Part shown: one piece after another, positions 7,679-15,917 of the stretch
Layout: each line of letters starts with the position of its first letter
Numbering within the stretch: position 1 is the stretch's first letter
Assembly: GCA_002347645.1 (NCBI GenBank)
Contig: DDYF01000006.1
Span: 1 to 54,444, forward strand
Direction: 5' to 3'
Length of the DNA stretch: 54,444 bases
Source of the DNA: Thermoleophilia bacterium UBA2241
GTDB taxonomy: Bacteria; Actinomycetota; Thermoleophilia; UBA2241
Program-made: the position numbers and the translations under genes
The notes under the pieces: model-generated
Databases searched by the model: none
Seen by the model: the letters and a program-made list of their open reading frames with translations, nothing else
Told to the model about the DNA's origin: nothing

Positions 7679-9147
7679 TCCCGCGTCGGTTCGTCAACTG
7701 GCTGTTGCTGTGGACGCCGGTCGTCTGGCTGGTCTTGACGCTGTGCACCTATCCGAAGAACCGGCCGCTGATCATCGACCCCCAGATCTACCCTCCGGGC
7801 GAGGCGCCGTCGGCGAGCTTCTCCAGCCTCATCGGCGGGTTCTTCGCCCCTACGGTCGCCAACTACCCGGCGTGGATCCTGGTGCTCGCCGCGGTCTGCG
7901 TCGTCGCTCTCGGGGCGGTCGGGCTCGTGCGCCGCCGCAAGGCCGTGACCATGAACGTCATGCTGCTCGTGATGGGCGCCGTGTTCGCCGTCTGGGGCCT
8001 CGATGCCGGCGGCGGCTTGGGCGGCTGGCAGGCCGGCGGCCGGCTGGGCGAACACGGGTGGGCCTTCCAGACCGCCGTGGTCGTCCTCGCCGCCCTGTGC
8101 ATCTACTTCTGGGCGCGCGCCAATCCCGAGCGCGCCGCGCTCACGACCTGGAACACGCATCAGATCTGGAGGCTCTACCGCGCCAATTGGCAGGGCATGC
8201 TCGGCCTCTACATCATGGTGTTCTTCGGGCTGCTCGCGCTGCTGGCGCCGTTCCTCGCCGACCACATGATGCTCGACCCCAACTCGCAGGTAGGCACGAC
8301 GTACGCGCCGCCGACCTCCAGCTACTACATGTGGCTGGGTACCGACCAGGTGGGGCAGTCGGTCCTCGCCGAGTTCATATGGAGCGCGCGCATCTCGCTC
8401 GTCGTCGGCCTCCTGGCCACGGCGATCAGCACGCTGCTCGGCGCCGGCATCGGCATCGCCGCGGGCTTCTACGGCGGCTGGCAGAGCGAGGTCTGGATGC
8501 GTCTCACCGACGCGTTCCTCGTCATCCCCTGGCTGCCGCTGGCGATGGTGCTGGCCGCGGCCTGGGGTCAGAACTTCTGGATGATCATCCTCATCATCGG
8601 CATCACCAGTTGGCCGGGGACGGCGCGCGTGGTGCGCTCCGACACGCTGCGCGTGCGCGAGCTGCAGTTCATCGAGCGCGCCCGGGCGATCGGCTCGAGC
8701 AACGGGCACATCATGACGAAGCATGTGCTGCCCAACGTGTTCCCGCTGATCTTCGCCAACACCGTGCTGGTGGTGGCGATCGCGATCCTCTCCGAGACGA
8801 CCCTGTCGTTCCTCGGACTCGGTGACCCGCTCAACTTCAGCTGGGGCACGATGCTGCACTACGCGTGGGCGAACGGGGCCGCCGGCCTGCCCGCCTGGTG
8901 GTACCTGCTGCCGCCGGGCATCGCGATCGTGCTCGTCGTTCTCGCCTTCACGTTCATCGGGACGGCCTTCGACGAGGTCCTCGATCCCAAGTTGCGCAAG
9001 CGTGAAGAGAGCGACGACCGGGCCAAGAAGCGGGGCGGCAAGTCGCCGGAGGTGGCCGTTGCCGCCGCGGGCGGGGCCGTCACCGCCGCTGGGCTCGGGG
9101 CTGGCCCCGCCGCCGGGCCCGAGACCGACAAGGGAGGCGACCGATGA
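7675..9147 (+). CDS. Dipeptide/oligopeptide ABC transporter permease (DppC-like) with extended N-terminus
   Basis: 490 residues against roughly 280-350 for usual DppC/OppC. The last ~330 residues are canonical: 'WLGTDQVGQSVLAEFIW', 'FYGGWQSEVWMRLTDAFLVIPWLPLAM', and the EAA loop 'IERARAIGSSNGHIMTKHVLPN'. The first ~160 residues add a separate hydrophobic block with about four predicted transmembrane helices before the normal N-terminal helix, and the C-terminus has an Ala/Gly-rich tail. The start overlaps the upstream permease by ATGA, and the stop overlaps the first ATPase. The extra block may be a lineage-specific membrane module; its role is unknown. Confidence 0.9.
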   Translation: MIPRRFVNWLLLWTPVVWLVLTLCTYPKNRPLIIDPQIYPPGEAPSASFSSLIGGFFAPTVANYPAWILVLAAVCVVALGAVGLVRRRKAVTMNVMLLVMGAVFAVWGLDAGGGLGGWQAGGRLGEHGWAFQTAVVVLAALCIYFWARANPERAALTTWNTHQIWRLYRANWQGMLGLYIMVFFGLLALLAPFLADHMMLDPNSQVGTTYAPPTSSYYMWLGTDQVGQSVLAEFIWSARISLVVGLLATAISTLLGAGIGIAAGFYGGWQSEVWMRLTDAFLVIPWLPLAMVLAAAWGQNFWMIILIIGITSWPGTARVVRSDTLRVRELQFIERARAIGSSNGHIMTKHVLPNVFPLIFANTVLVVAIAILSETTLSFLGLGDPLNFSWGTMLHYAWANGAAGLPAWWYLLPPGIAIVLVVLAFTFIGTAFDEVLDPKLRKREESDDRAKKRGGKSPEVAVAAAGGAVTAAGLGAGPAAGPETDKGGDR

Positions 9148-10160
9148 GCGCCACAGCGACGTCGGCCGCCGCCAAGACCACGGAGCGCATCGAGCACGAG
9201 GGCCTGCTCGAGGTCCGCGACCTGTGCACCTACTTCAAGCTCTCGCAGGGCTGGGTGCACGCGGTCGAGGACGTGAGCTTCTCCGTCTCCCGCGGCGAGA
9301 GCCTCGGTCTCGCCGGCGAGTCCGGTTGCGGCAAGACCACCGCCGCGCTCTCCGTGCTCAAGCTCCTGCCCGAGAACGGGCGCATCGTCTCCGGCGAGAT
9401 CCTCTTCGACGGCCGCAACCTGACCAAGCGCACCGAGTACGGCATGTCGAAGATCCGCTGGAAGGAGATCTCGATGATCTTCCAGGGGGCGATGAACGCC
9501 CTCAACCCGGTGCAGGAGACGGGCAAGCAGATCGCCGAGCCGATCATGCTCCACGAGGGTGTCTCCGAGTCCAAGGCCCTCGATCGCGCGCGCGAGCTCT
9601 TCGAGCTCGTAGGCATCAACCCGAAGCGCGTCATGGAGTACCCGCACCAGCTCTCGGGCGGCATGCGCCAGCGGGCGATGATCGCCATGGCCCTGGCGTG
9701 CAACCCCAAGCTCATCATCGGCGACGAGCCCACGACCGCCCTCGACGTCATGGTCCAGGCGCAGATCCTGGAGCTCATCCAACGCCTGCGCACCGAACTC
9801 GACCTGTCGTTCATCCTCATCAGCCACGACCTCTCGGTCATGGCCGAGACCTGCGACAAGGGCGTCATCATGTACGCCGGCAAGATCGTCGAGTCAGGCT
9901 CGGCCGAGCACCTCTTCCGCAACCCGCAGCACCCCTACACGCGCCAGCTCATCAAGTCGTTCCCCAACATCCACGAGAAGCGCGAGATGGTGAGCTCGAT
10001 CCAGGGCGACCCGCCCAACCTGCTCGAGCCGCCTCCCGGCTGCCGCTTCGCCCCGCGCTGCGACGAGCGCGTCGCCGATTGCGCGGCGGTCGACCCGGCA
10101 AGGATCGAGGTCGAACCCGGGCACTTCGTGAGCTGTCACCTGTTCAAGGAGGCGACCTGA
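9144..10160 (+). CDS. Peptide ABC transporter ATP-binding protein (DppD/OppD-like)
   Basis: 338 residues. Walker A 'GESGCGKTT', signature 'LSGGMRQRAMIAMALAC', Walker B 'LIIGDEPTTALD', switch His in 'LISHDLSV'. The C-terminal oligopeptide-type extension carries the Cys pattern 'PPGCRFAPRCDERVADCA', which in this family binds an iron-sulfur cluster. It sits between the permeases (4-bp overlap) and the second ATPase (2-bp gap), and the two ATPases are expected to form a heterodimer driving import. Confidence 0.95.
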   Translation: MSATATSAAAKTTERIEHEGLLEVRDLCTYFKLSQGWVHAVEDVSFSVSRGESLGLAGESGCGKTTAALSVLKLLPENGRIVSGEILFDGRNLTKRTEYGMSKIRWKEISMIFQGAMNALNPVQETGKQIAEPIMLHEGVSESKALDRARELFELVGINPKRVMEYPHQLSGGMRQRAMIAMALACNPKLIIGDEPTTALDVMVQAQILELIQRLRTELDLSFILISHDLSVMAETCDKGVIMYAGKIVESGSAEHLFRNPQHPYTRQLIKSFPNIHEKREMVSSIQGDPPNLLEPPPGCRFAPRCDERVADCAAVDPARIEVEPGHFVSCHLFKEAT

Positions 10161-10162
10161 CC

Positions 10163-11308
10163 ATGGCCGGCGACGAGCAGCAGACGACGCAGGCCACGCC
10201 CGGCGGCGAGTCGCTCACGGTCACCGGCGGGCCGGTCGACCGGCGCGCTCCCACCGAGCCGGGGGGCACCTACGACGGGGGTCGTGTCTCGACCGAGGAC
10301 CTCGCCACCGCCGACGTGACCGACGGCGTGCTCTACAAGGTCCGCGACCTCGAGGTCTACTTCCCCATCCACCAGAGCTTCTTCAAGTCGATGGTCGCGA
10401 CCGAGAAGAAGTACGTCAAGGCCGTCGACCGTGTCTCCCTGGACATCAAGCAGGGCGAGATCCTCGCCGTGGTCGGCGAGTCGGGGTGCGGGAAGACCAC
10501 GATCGGCCGCACCTTGCTGCGTCTGGAGGAAGCGACCGGCGGCCACATCCTCTACAAGGAGCTGCCGGTCGAGCGTTTCACGCAGCGCACGTTGCGCGAG
10601 TACCGCAAGAAGGCCCAGATCATCTTCCAGGACCCCTACAACTCGATCAATCCCAAGCAGACCATCTTCGACATCGTCGCCGAGCCGCTCGAGGTCAGCG
10701 GCCTCGTCTCCGGCGAGCACGAGAAGGAGGAGCGCGTCGTCAAGGCGATCTCCGAGGCCGGCCTGCGGCCGGCGACCGAGTACCTGTACCGCTACCCACA
10801 CGAGCTCTCGGGCGGGCAGCGGCAGCGGGTCTGCATCGCCGGCGCGACCGTCCTCGACCCGGACATGATCGTCGCCGACGAGCCTGTCGCCAGCCTGGAC
10901 GTCTCCATCCGCAACGACATCCTCAAGCTGATGGTCGACCAGAAGGAGACGCTCGGCGTCACCTACCTCTTCATCACCCACGACCTCTCGCTGGCCTGGG
11001 TGATCAGCGACCGCATCGCCGTCATGTACCTGGGGCGCATCGTCGAGATCGGCGACACCGAGGAGGTCGTCTCCAATCCCAAGCACCCCTACACCAAGGC
11101 GCTGATCAGCGTCATCCCGGTGCCCGACCCGCTGGCCAAGCGCGAGCACGTGATCCTGCAGGGCGAGACCCCGAACCCGGTCGACATCCCCTCCGGGTGC
11201 CGCTTCCACCCGCGCTGCCCGGAGGCGATCGACGCCTGCCGGGAGATCGAGCCCACAGACGTCCACATCGGCGGCGATCACTACGCCGCCTGCATCAGGC
11301 TGACGTGA
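10163..11308 (+). CDS. Peptide ABC transporter ATP-binding protein (DppF/OppF-like)
   Basis: 381 residues. Walker A 'GESGCGKTT', Q-loop 'IIFQDPYNSINP', signature 'LSGGQRQRVCIAGATV', Walker B 'MIVADEPVASLD', C-terminal Cys motif 'PSGCRFHPRCPEAIDAC'. The N-terminus carries ~55 extra low-complexity residues and an insertion 'FFKSMVATEKKYVKA' before the nucleotide-binding fold, common in OppF-like proteins. Start ATG 10163 has AAGGAGG about 8 nt upstream. It is the fourth gene of the importer cluster; the solute-binding protein is three genes further on, at 15918. Confidence 0.95.
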   Translation: MAGDEQQTTQATPGGESLTVTGGPVDRRAPTEPGGTYDGGRVSTEDLATADVTDGVLYKVRDLEVYFPIHQSFFKSMVATEKKYVKAVDRVSLDIKQGEILAVVGESGCGKTTIGRTLLRLEEATGGHILYKELPVERFTQRTLREYRKKAQIIFQDPYNSINPKQTIFDIVAEPLEVSGLVSGEHEKEERVVKAISEAGLRPATEYLYRYPHELSGGQRQRVCIAGATVLDPDMIVADEPVASLDVSIRNDILKLMVDQKETLGVTYLFITHDLSLAWVISDRIAVMYLGRIVEIGDTEEVVSNPKHPYTKALISVIPVPDPLAKREHVILQGETPNPVDIPSGCRFHPRCPEAIDACREIEPTDVHIGGDHYAACIRLT

Positions 11309-11360
11309 CGGGCGCTGGACGGCGGCAGGGCCGCGCCCGGCGCGTGGGCAGGGGTGCGGT

Positions 11361-12839
11361 GTGAGCGGCGCGCGGCTCGACCTCTGGCCCGACGAGGCCA
11401 TCGAGGCCATCCACGCCGCGTCGCTGGCGCTCCTCGAACGCGCTGGCGTGAGGGTGGAGTCGGAGGCTGCGCGGGAGCTTCTGCTCGGGGCGGGCTGCGT
11501 TGGGACCGAAGGGGACCGGGTCCTGATCCCCTCCCCGGTCGTCGACGAGGCCCTGTCCCGGTGTCCCGCCCGATTCACCTTGGCGGCGCGCGACCCCGCG
11601 CGCTCTCTGGTCATGGACGCCGAGCCGGCGCAGACCTACGTGCACAACCTGGGCGGCGCGCGCGACGTCGTCGACCCGCGGACCGGCGCCGGGCGGCGTG
11701 CCACGGCCCACGACCAACTGCTGGCGACCCGCGTGATGCACCACCTCGTCAACCAGCACCAGGTCACGTCCCTCTGGCAGCCGGGCGACGTACCCGACCT
11801 GCTCGAGCCGCTGTACTCGTACCTCATCCTCGCCTGGGAGACCGACAAGATGCTCGGCGGGCCGGGCATCTCCCACCCCCTCCAGGCGCGCTACCTCAAC
11901 GAGATGGCGATCGTCGTGACAGATGCCGACGGCTCGGGCGGGACCTACCCAGTCGACCTCGCCTTCTCGCCGGTGAGCCCGCTGATCCTGGGCGGCGAGG
12001 TGACCGACGCGCTCGTCGAGCAGGTGCGGCGCGGCGGCGCGGCCGTCGAGATCCTGCCTTGCCCGGCCGCAGCCACGACCGCGCCGGCGAGCATCGCCGG
12101 AGCGCTGGCCCAGCAGAACGCGGAGGTGCTCGCAGGCGTCGTGCTGACTCAGACGGCCGCGCCGGGCACGCCTGTCTACTACGGGCCGCGGCTGAGCGCG
12201 GTCGACCCGCGCAGCGGCGTCGTGGTCTCGGGGACACCGGAGACCGGGGTGGCCTCCATGGCGGCCGTGCTGCTCGCGCGTCGCTACGGCCTGGCCTGCG
12301 ACTGCTACGGACCGTGCAGCGACAGCAAGGTCGTCGACGCGCAGTTCGGGTACGAACGCATGGCCAACGCGCTCCTCGGGCTGGCGGCGCGTCCGCGCCT
12401 GCTCTCCGGCATCGGTGAGATCCAGGCCGGCGTCGCCAGCTGCCCCGAGGTCCTCGTCATCGACGACGAGGTGCTCAACAACGCTTTCTACGCCCTGACC
12501 CCCCGTCCGTGGGACAGCGACGCGCTCGACGTCGAGGCCATGGTCGACGGTGTGCTCTCGGGTCGCGGCTTTCTCGGCACGAAGCACACGCGACGGTACA
12601 TCCGCGGCGAGTTCGTCTCGCCGCTGCTGAGCTACCGCGGTGGCCTCCAGGAATGGCTTCAGACCGGCTGCGCGGGGATCGCCGACCTCGCCGGTGAGAA
12701 GGCCTCGGCCTTGACGGAGCGTCCGCCGGTCGGTCTTCCCGACGCCAAGCTCGAGGCGCTGTGCGACCTCATCGCCGCGGCCGCCCGTGAGACCGGGGTG
12801 CGCGACGGCCCCGATCCTCGCCGGGTGCTCGGCCTGTAG
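11361..12839 (+). CDS. Trimethylamine methyltransferase (MttB) superfamily protein, non-pyrrolysine
   Basis: 492 residues, the usual MttB length. Typical stretches: 'IHAASLALLERAGVRVES' at the N-terminus, 'YVHNLGGARDVVDP', 'GVLSGRGFLGTKHTRRYIRGEFVSPLL' near the C-terminus. The frame has no in-frame TAG, so it belongs to the non-pyrrolysine branch, whose characterised members demethylate quaternary amines such as glycine betaine, proline betaine or carnitine, passing the methyl group to a corrinoid protein. No corrinoid protein gene lies in the window. Its place inside a peptide-importer and amidase cluster suggests an N-methylated or betaine-like substrate brought in by that importer (inference). 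Start GTG 11361. Confidence 0.88.
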   Translation: MSGARLDLWPDEAIEAIHAASLALLERAGVRVESEAARELLLGAGCVGTEGDRVLIPSPVVDEALSRCPARFTLAARDPARSLVMDAEPAQTYVHNLGGARDVVDPRTGAGRRATAHDQLLATRVMHHLVNQHQVTSLWQPGDVPDLLEPLYSYLILAWETDKMLGGPGISHPLQARYLNEMAIVVTDADGSGGTYPVDLAFSPVSPLILGGEVTDALVEQVRRGGAAVEILPCPAAATTAPASIAGALAQQNAEVLAGVVLTQTAAPGTPVYYGPRLSAVDPRSGVVVSGTPETGVASMAAVLLARRYGLACDCYGPCSDSKVVDAQFGYERMANALLGLAARPRLLSGIGEIQAGVASCPEVLVIDDEVLNNAFYALTPRPWDSDALDVEAMVDGVLSGRGFLGTKHTRRYIRGEFVSPLLSYRGGLQEWLQTGCAGIADLAGEKASALTERPPVGLPDAKLEALCDLIAAAARETGVRDGPDPRRVLGL

Positions 12840-12909
12840 ACTGGCAGGTGGAGCGGCCGTGCCGGCGCCGGCACGCGCGTTCCAGGGGCCCACGACCACG
12901 GAGTTGCCC

Positions 12910-14028
12910 ATGACTTCGCCCATCCCGTTCGTGCACGTCCAGGCGAAAGGCACGTATCGCGACGTGGGGCGGGCAGTGGGCGAGGCGGCGCGCGACCAGG
13001 TCCGCGCCTCGGTCGCGTTCTTCGCCGACGGCTTCTCCACCATGACGCAGGGGCGCCTCACGTTCGCCCAGGCGGTCGAGCAGGCTGCGGCGTATGCGCG
13101 TCATGCCCGGCGCTGGCTGCCGCAGTACGTCGACGAGCTGCAGGGCGTCGCCGACGGCTCCGGCCTCGCGCTGCAGGAGCTGCTGGTGCTCAACTGCGGC
13201 GAGGAGTTCACGGCGGTGGAGGCGGCGGTCGGCGAAGCGTCCGAGACCCCGCTCCCGGCCGTCGGCGCGGCCAGCGGCGACCGCTGCACCGCCGTAGCCG
13301 TCGCCGCCGCCGGCCGCCACGTCGTGGGCCACAACATGGACTGGTACGTGGTCGATGCTGTCAACAACGTGCTGTTCGACCTGACGGTCCCCGACGGCAC
13401 GCGCATCATGGGCATCGCCGGCGCGCCGTACCTGCTCATGCTCGGCATGAACTCGCACGGCATCGCCAACGTGAGCAACTCGGTCCACTCCACCGACAAC
13501 CGTATCGGCGTCCCCAACGTGTTCGTGCGGCGCTGGTCGCTCGAGGCGCCGACGGCGGAGGAGGCGCGCGCCCGGGGGCTCCTGGAGGCGCGCGCCCGCG
13601 GGACCAACCACTTCTTCGGGGACGTCGGCGGGCGCCTCTGGGACCTCGAGACTTCGGCGACCGCGAGCGCCTTCGTCGACCACTCGGGGGCCGGGTCCAT
13701 GGCGCACACGAACCACTACGCCGCGCCGGCGATGGCGCCGTTCGAAGGCTCCCGGCACGAGGAATCCCGCGTGCGGCTCGGTACCGCCGAGCGTCTGCTC
13801 GCGGAGGGTGTCGCTCGCGGCGACGACCCGGTCGAGCTGGTCGCGCGCGTGCTCCGCTGCCACGACCCGTCGCCCGACGGGGCGATCTGTGGTCACGCCG
13901 ACGGGAGCATGGTCGCTGCGGAGCAGGGGATGACGGTCGGCAGCATGATCTGCGACCTCGACGAGCGGCGGCTGCACGTCTGTGCCGGGCCGCCGTGCGA
14001 GAACCCGTACCAGACCTATTCGATGTGA
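12910..14028 (+). CDS. C45 family autoproteolytic acyltransferase/hydrolase (isopenicillin N acyltransferase-like)
   Basis: 372 residues. The family self-processes at a Gly-Cys-type bond to expose an N-terminal Cys; here the candidate is Cys in 'SGDRCTAVAVAA' (about residue 127), followed by the expected 'GHNMDWY' and 'NSHGIANVSNSVH' stretches. Members hydrolyse or transfer acyl groups on small amides and beta-lactam-like compounds; most bacterial homologues have unknown substrates. Start ATG 12910 is supported by GGAG 7 nt upstream; an in-frame upstream extension overlaps the previous gene and lacks a ribosome site. It is followed by a D-aminoacylase-like gene 13 bp later. Confidence 0.87.
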   Translation: MTSPIPFVHVQAKGTYRDVGRAVGEAARDQVRASVAFFADGFSTMTQGRLTFAQAVEQAAAYARHARRWLPQYVDELQGVADGSGLALQELLVLNCGEEFTAVEAAVGEASETPLPAVGAASGDRCTAVAVAAAGRHVVGHNMDWYVVDAVNNVLFDLTVPDGTRIMGIAGAPYLLMLGMNSHGIANVSNSVHSTDNRIGVPNVFVRRWSLEAPTAEEARARGLLEARARGTNHFFGDVGGRLWDLETSATASAFVDHSGAGSMAHTNHYAAPAMAPFEGSRHEESRVRLGTAERLLAEGVARGDDPVELVARVLRCHDPSPDGAICGHADGSMVAAEQGMTVGSMICDLDERRLHVCAGPPCENPYQTYSM

Positions 14029-14041
14029 GGTGGTGTGCGCC

Positions 14042-15691
14042 GTGAGCGTCTACGACATCGTCATCGCCAACGGCCGCGTCGTCGACGGGTGCGGCAACCC
14101 CTGGTTCCGCGCCGACATCGGCGTGCGCGGGCGCCGCGTGGCTGCGGTGGCACCGCCGGGCGCTCTGCACGGGCGTCGCGTCGTGGACGCCAACGACCGC
14201 TACGTGACGCCCGGATTCGTCGACCCGCACACGCACTCCGACCTGTCGATCATCGCTTACCCCGAAGCCCACTCGGCGATCCTCCAAGGCGTCACCACGC
14301 ACGTCACCGGCAATTGTGGAATGGGAGCCGCGCCCGTCAGCGCGCGCTTCCGCGCCGAGGCGCGCAGCGAGTGGGACTACTACTGGTCGGTCGATGTCGA
14401 CTGGGACTGGCGAGGCTTCGCGAGCTACCTGCGTGCCGTCGAGCGGCGGGGCGCGGCCATCAACATCGCCCCCCTCGTCGGCCACGGCGCGCTGCGCATC
14501 GCGGCCATGGGGTACGCGGAGCGGCACGCCACGGCGCGCGAGCTCGACGTCATGCGGCGTCTGCTCGACGCAAGCATGCGCGCTGGCGCGCATGGCATGT
14601 CGACCGGGCTCGTGTACCCGCCCGGCTGCTTCGCCGACACGCAGGAGATCGTCGCGCTCTGTGAGGTCGTGGCCAAGTACCGTGGTGTCTACACGTCGCA
14701 CATCCGCGGCGAGCGCGAAACGATCCTCGACGCCGTCCGCGAGGCGATCGCCATCGGCCGCGCCGCCGGCGTCCCGGTAGAGATCTCGCACAACGCCCCG
14801 AAGTGGGGCGCGGGCGAGAAGGCCAAGACGAACCTCGACCTCGTCGACGAGGCGCGGCGCGGCGGCCACGACGTGACCGTCGACAACGACAGTCACACCG
14901 ATCTTGCGCCGCGCCTGTCGCGGGCACTGCCGCAGCCCGTCCTCGACCTGCCGCACGAGCGCCTGATCGCCCTGCTCGCGGACAGGACGGAGCGGCCGAA
15001 CCTGCGTCGCGCCGTTGAGACCGACGCGCTGCCTGGCGCGGGCTACACGGGGCTCGTCAAGCACGGGCGCTTCGACCGCATCGTCGTGCTGCACGCGCCG
15101 AGGCAGCCGGGGTTGCGCGGCAAGACGGTCGCCGACATCGCCGCGACGCGCGGGGCCGACCCGTTCGACACCTTCCTCGACCTCATCGCCGAGGAGGACG
15201 ACCAGGTCGTCGGCATCTTCGACTACATCGACGAGGCCGAGATCCGCCGGGTCCTCGCGCACCCGCTCGTCATGGTCTGCTCGGACGGGTTCGTCATGCC
15301 GCCCGTCGAGAAGCTCGACGACCCAGGCCTCTACTGGCCGTGCAGTTACGGCGAGTACCCGGGGATCCTGGAGCGCTATGTGCGTGACGAGCCGTTCCTG
15401 CGCCTCGAGGAGGCGATCCGCAAGATGACCTCCTTCCCGGCGCAGCGCTTCGGCCTCAGCGACCGCGGCGTCCTCCGGCCGGGACTCGCGGCAGACATCC
15501 TCGTCTTCGACCTCGATCATCTACGCGACCGCGCCACGAACCTCTACCCGCACAGCTTTCCGTTCGAGAACATCCCGCACCGCTATGCCGAGGGCATGGA
15601 CGTTGTGCTCGTGAACGGGGTGGTGGTGGTCGACGGCGGCGAGCACACGGGAGCGCTGCCCGGGCGCGTCCTCAGACACGTCCGGGCGTGA
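14042..15691 (+). CDS. N-acyl-D-amino-acid deacylase-like amidohydrolase
   Basis: 549 residues, the size of D-aminoacylases and related amidohydrolases. An N-terminal small beta domain ('IVIANGRVVDGCGNPW') leads into the TIM barrel with the metal motif 'TPGFVDPHTHSDLS'. Further marks are 'GMSTGLVYPPGCFADTQEI', 'YTSHIRGE', 'VEISHNAPKWG' and the C-terminal 'ILVFDLDHLRDRATN'. The family removes N-acyl groups from D-amino acids or cleaves related amides, using one or two zinc ions. GTG 14042 is chosen for the GAGGTGG 7 nt upstream. Together with the C45 enzyme and the S58 peptidase it points to catabolism of N-acylated or D-amino-acid peptides (inference). Confidence 0.88.
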   Translation: MSVYDIVIANGRVVDGCGNPWFRADIGVRGRRVAAVAPPGALHGRRVVDANDRYVTPGFVDPHTHSDLSIIAYPEAHSAILQGVTTHVTGNCGMGAAPVSARFRAEARSEWDYYWSVDVDWDWRGFASYLRAVERRGAAINIAPLVGHGALRIAAMGYAERHATARELDVMRRLLDASMRAGAHGMSTGLVYPPGCFADTQEIVALCEVVAKYRGVYTSHIRGERETILDAVREAIAIGRAAGVPVEISHNAPKWGAGEKAKTNLDLVDEARRGGHDVTVDNDSHTDLAPRLSRALPQPVLDLPHERLIALLADRTERPNLRRAVETDALPGAGYTGLVKHGRFDRIVVLHAPRQPGLRGKTVADIAATRGADPFDTFLDLIAEEDDQVVGIFDYIDEAEIRRVLAHPLVMVCSDGFVMPPVEKLDDPGLYWPCSYGEYPGILERYVRDEPFLRLEEAIRKMTSFPAQRFGLSDRGVLRPGLAADILVFDLDHLRDRATNLYPHSFPFENIPHRYAEGMDVVLVNGVVVVDGGEHTGALPGRVLRHVRA

Positions 15692-15917
15692 GGCGCGGGA
15701 CTCGCGCCCGGTTTCCGCGCGGTCCGCGGCTTGCGGAGGCGAGGCCGGCCAGAGGCGGCGTCGCGCAAGAATGAGGAGGTTCGCGCCTCGCGTGACGTCA
15801 AGCTTGACGAGAAAGGCCCCCTAGGCACAGCGCGCCTCGCTCGCCACAATGGAGGGGCGAGGCGCGCCGCGCCCGTCACGGCGCGCGGAGGATCGTAGCC
15901 ATCTGGGGGTGGTGTCG

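Noticed and set aside
11361..12839. Pyrrolysine-containing MttB
   Set aside because: The whole frame reads through without an in-frame TAG, so no pyrrolysine codon is present.
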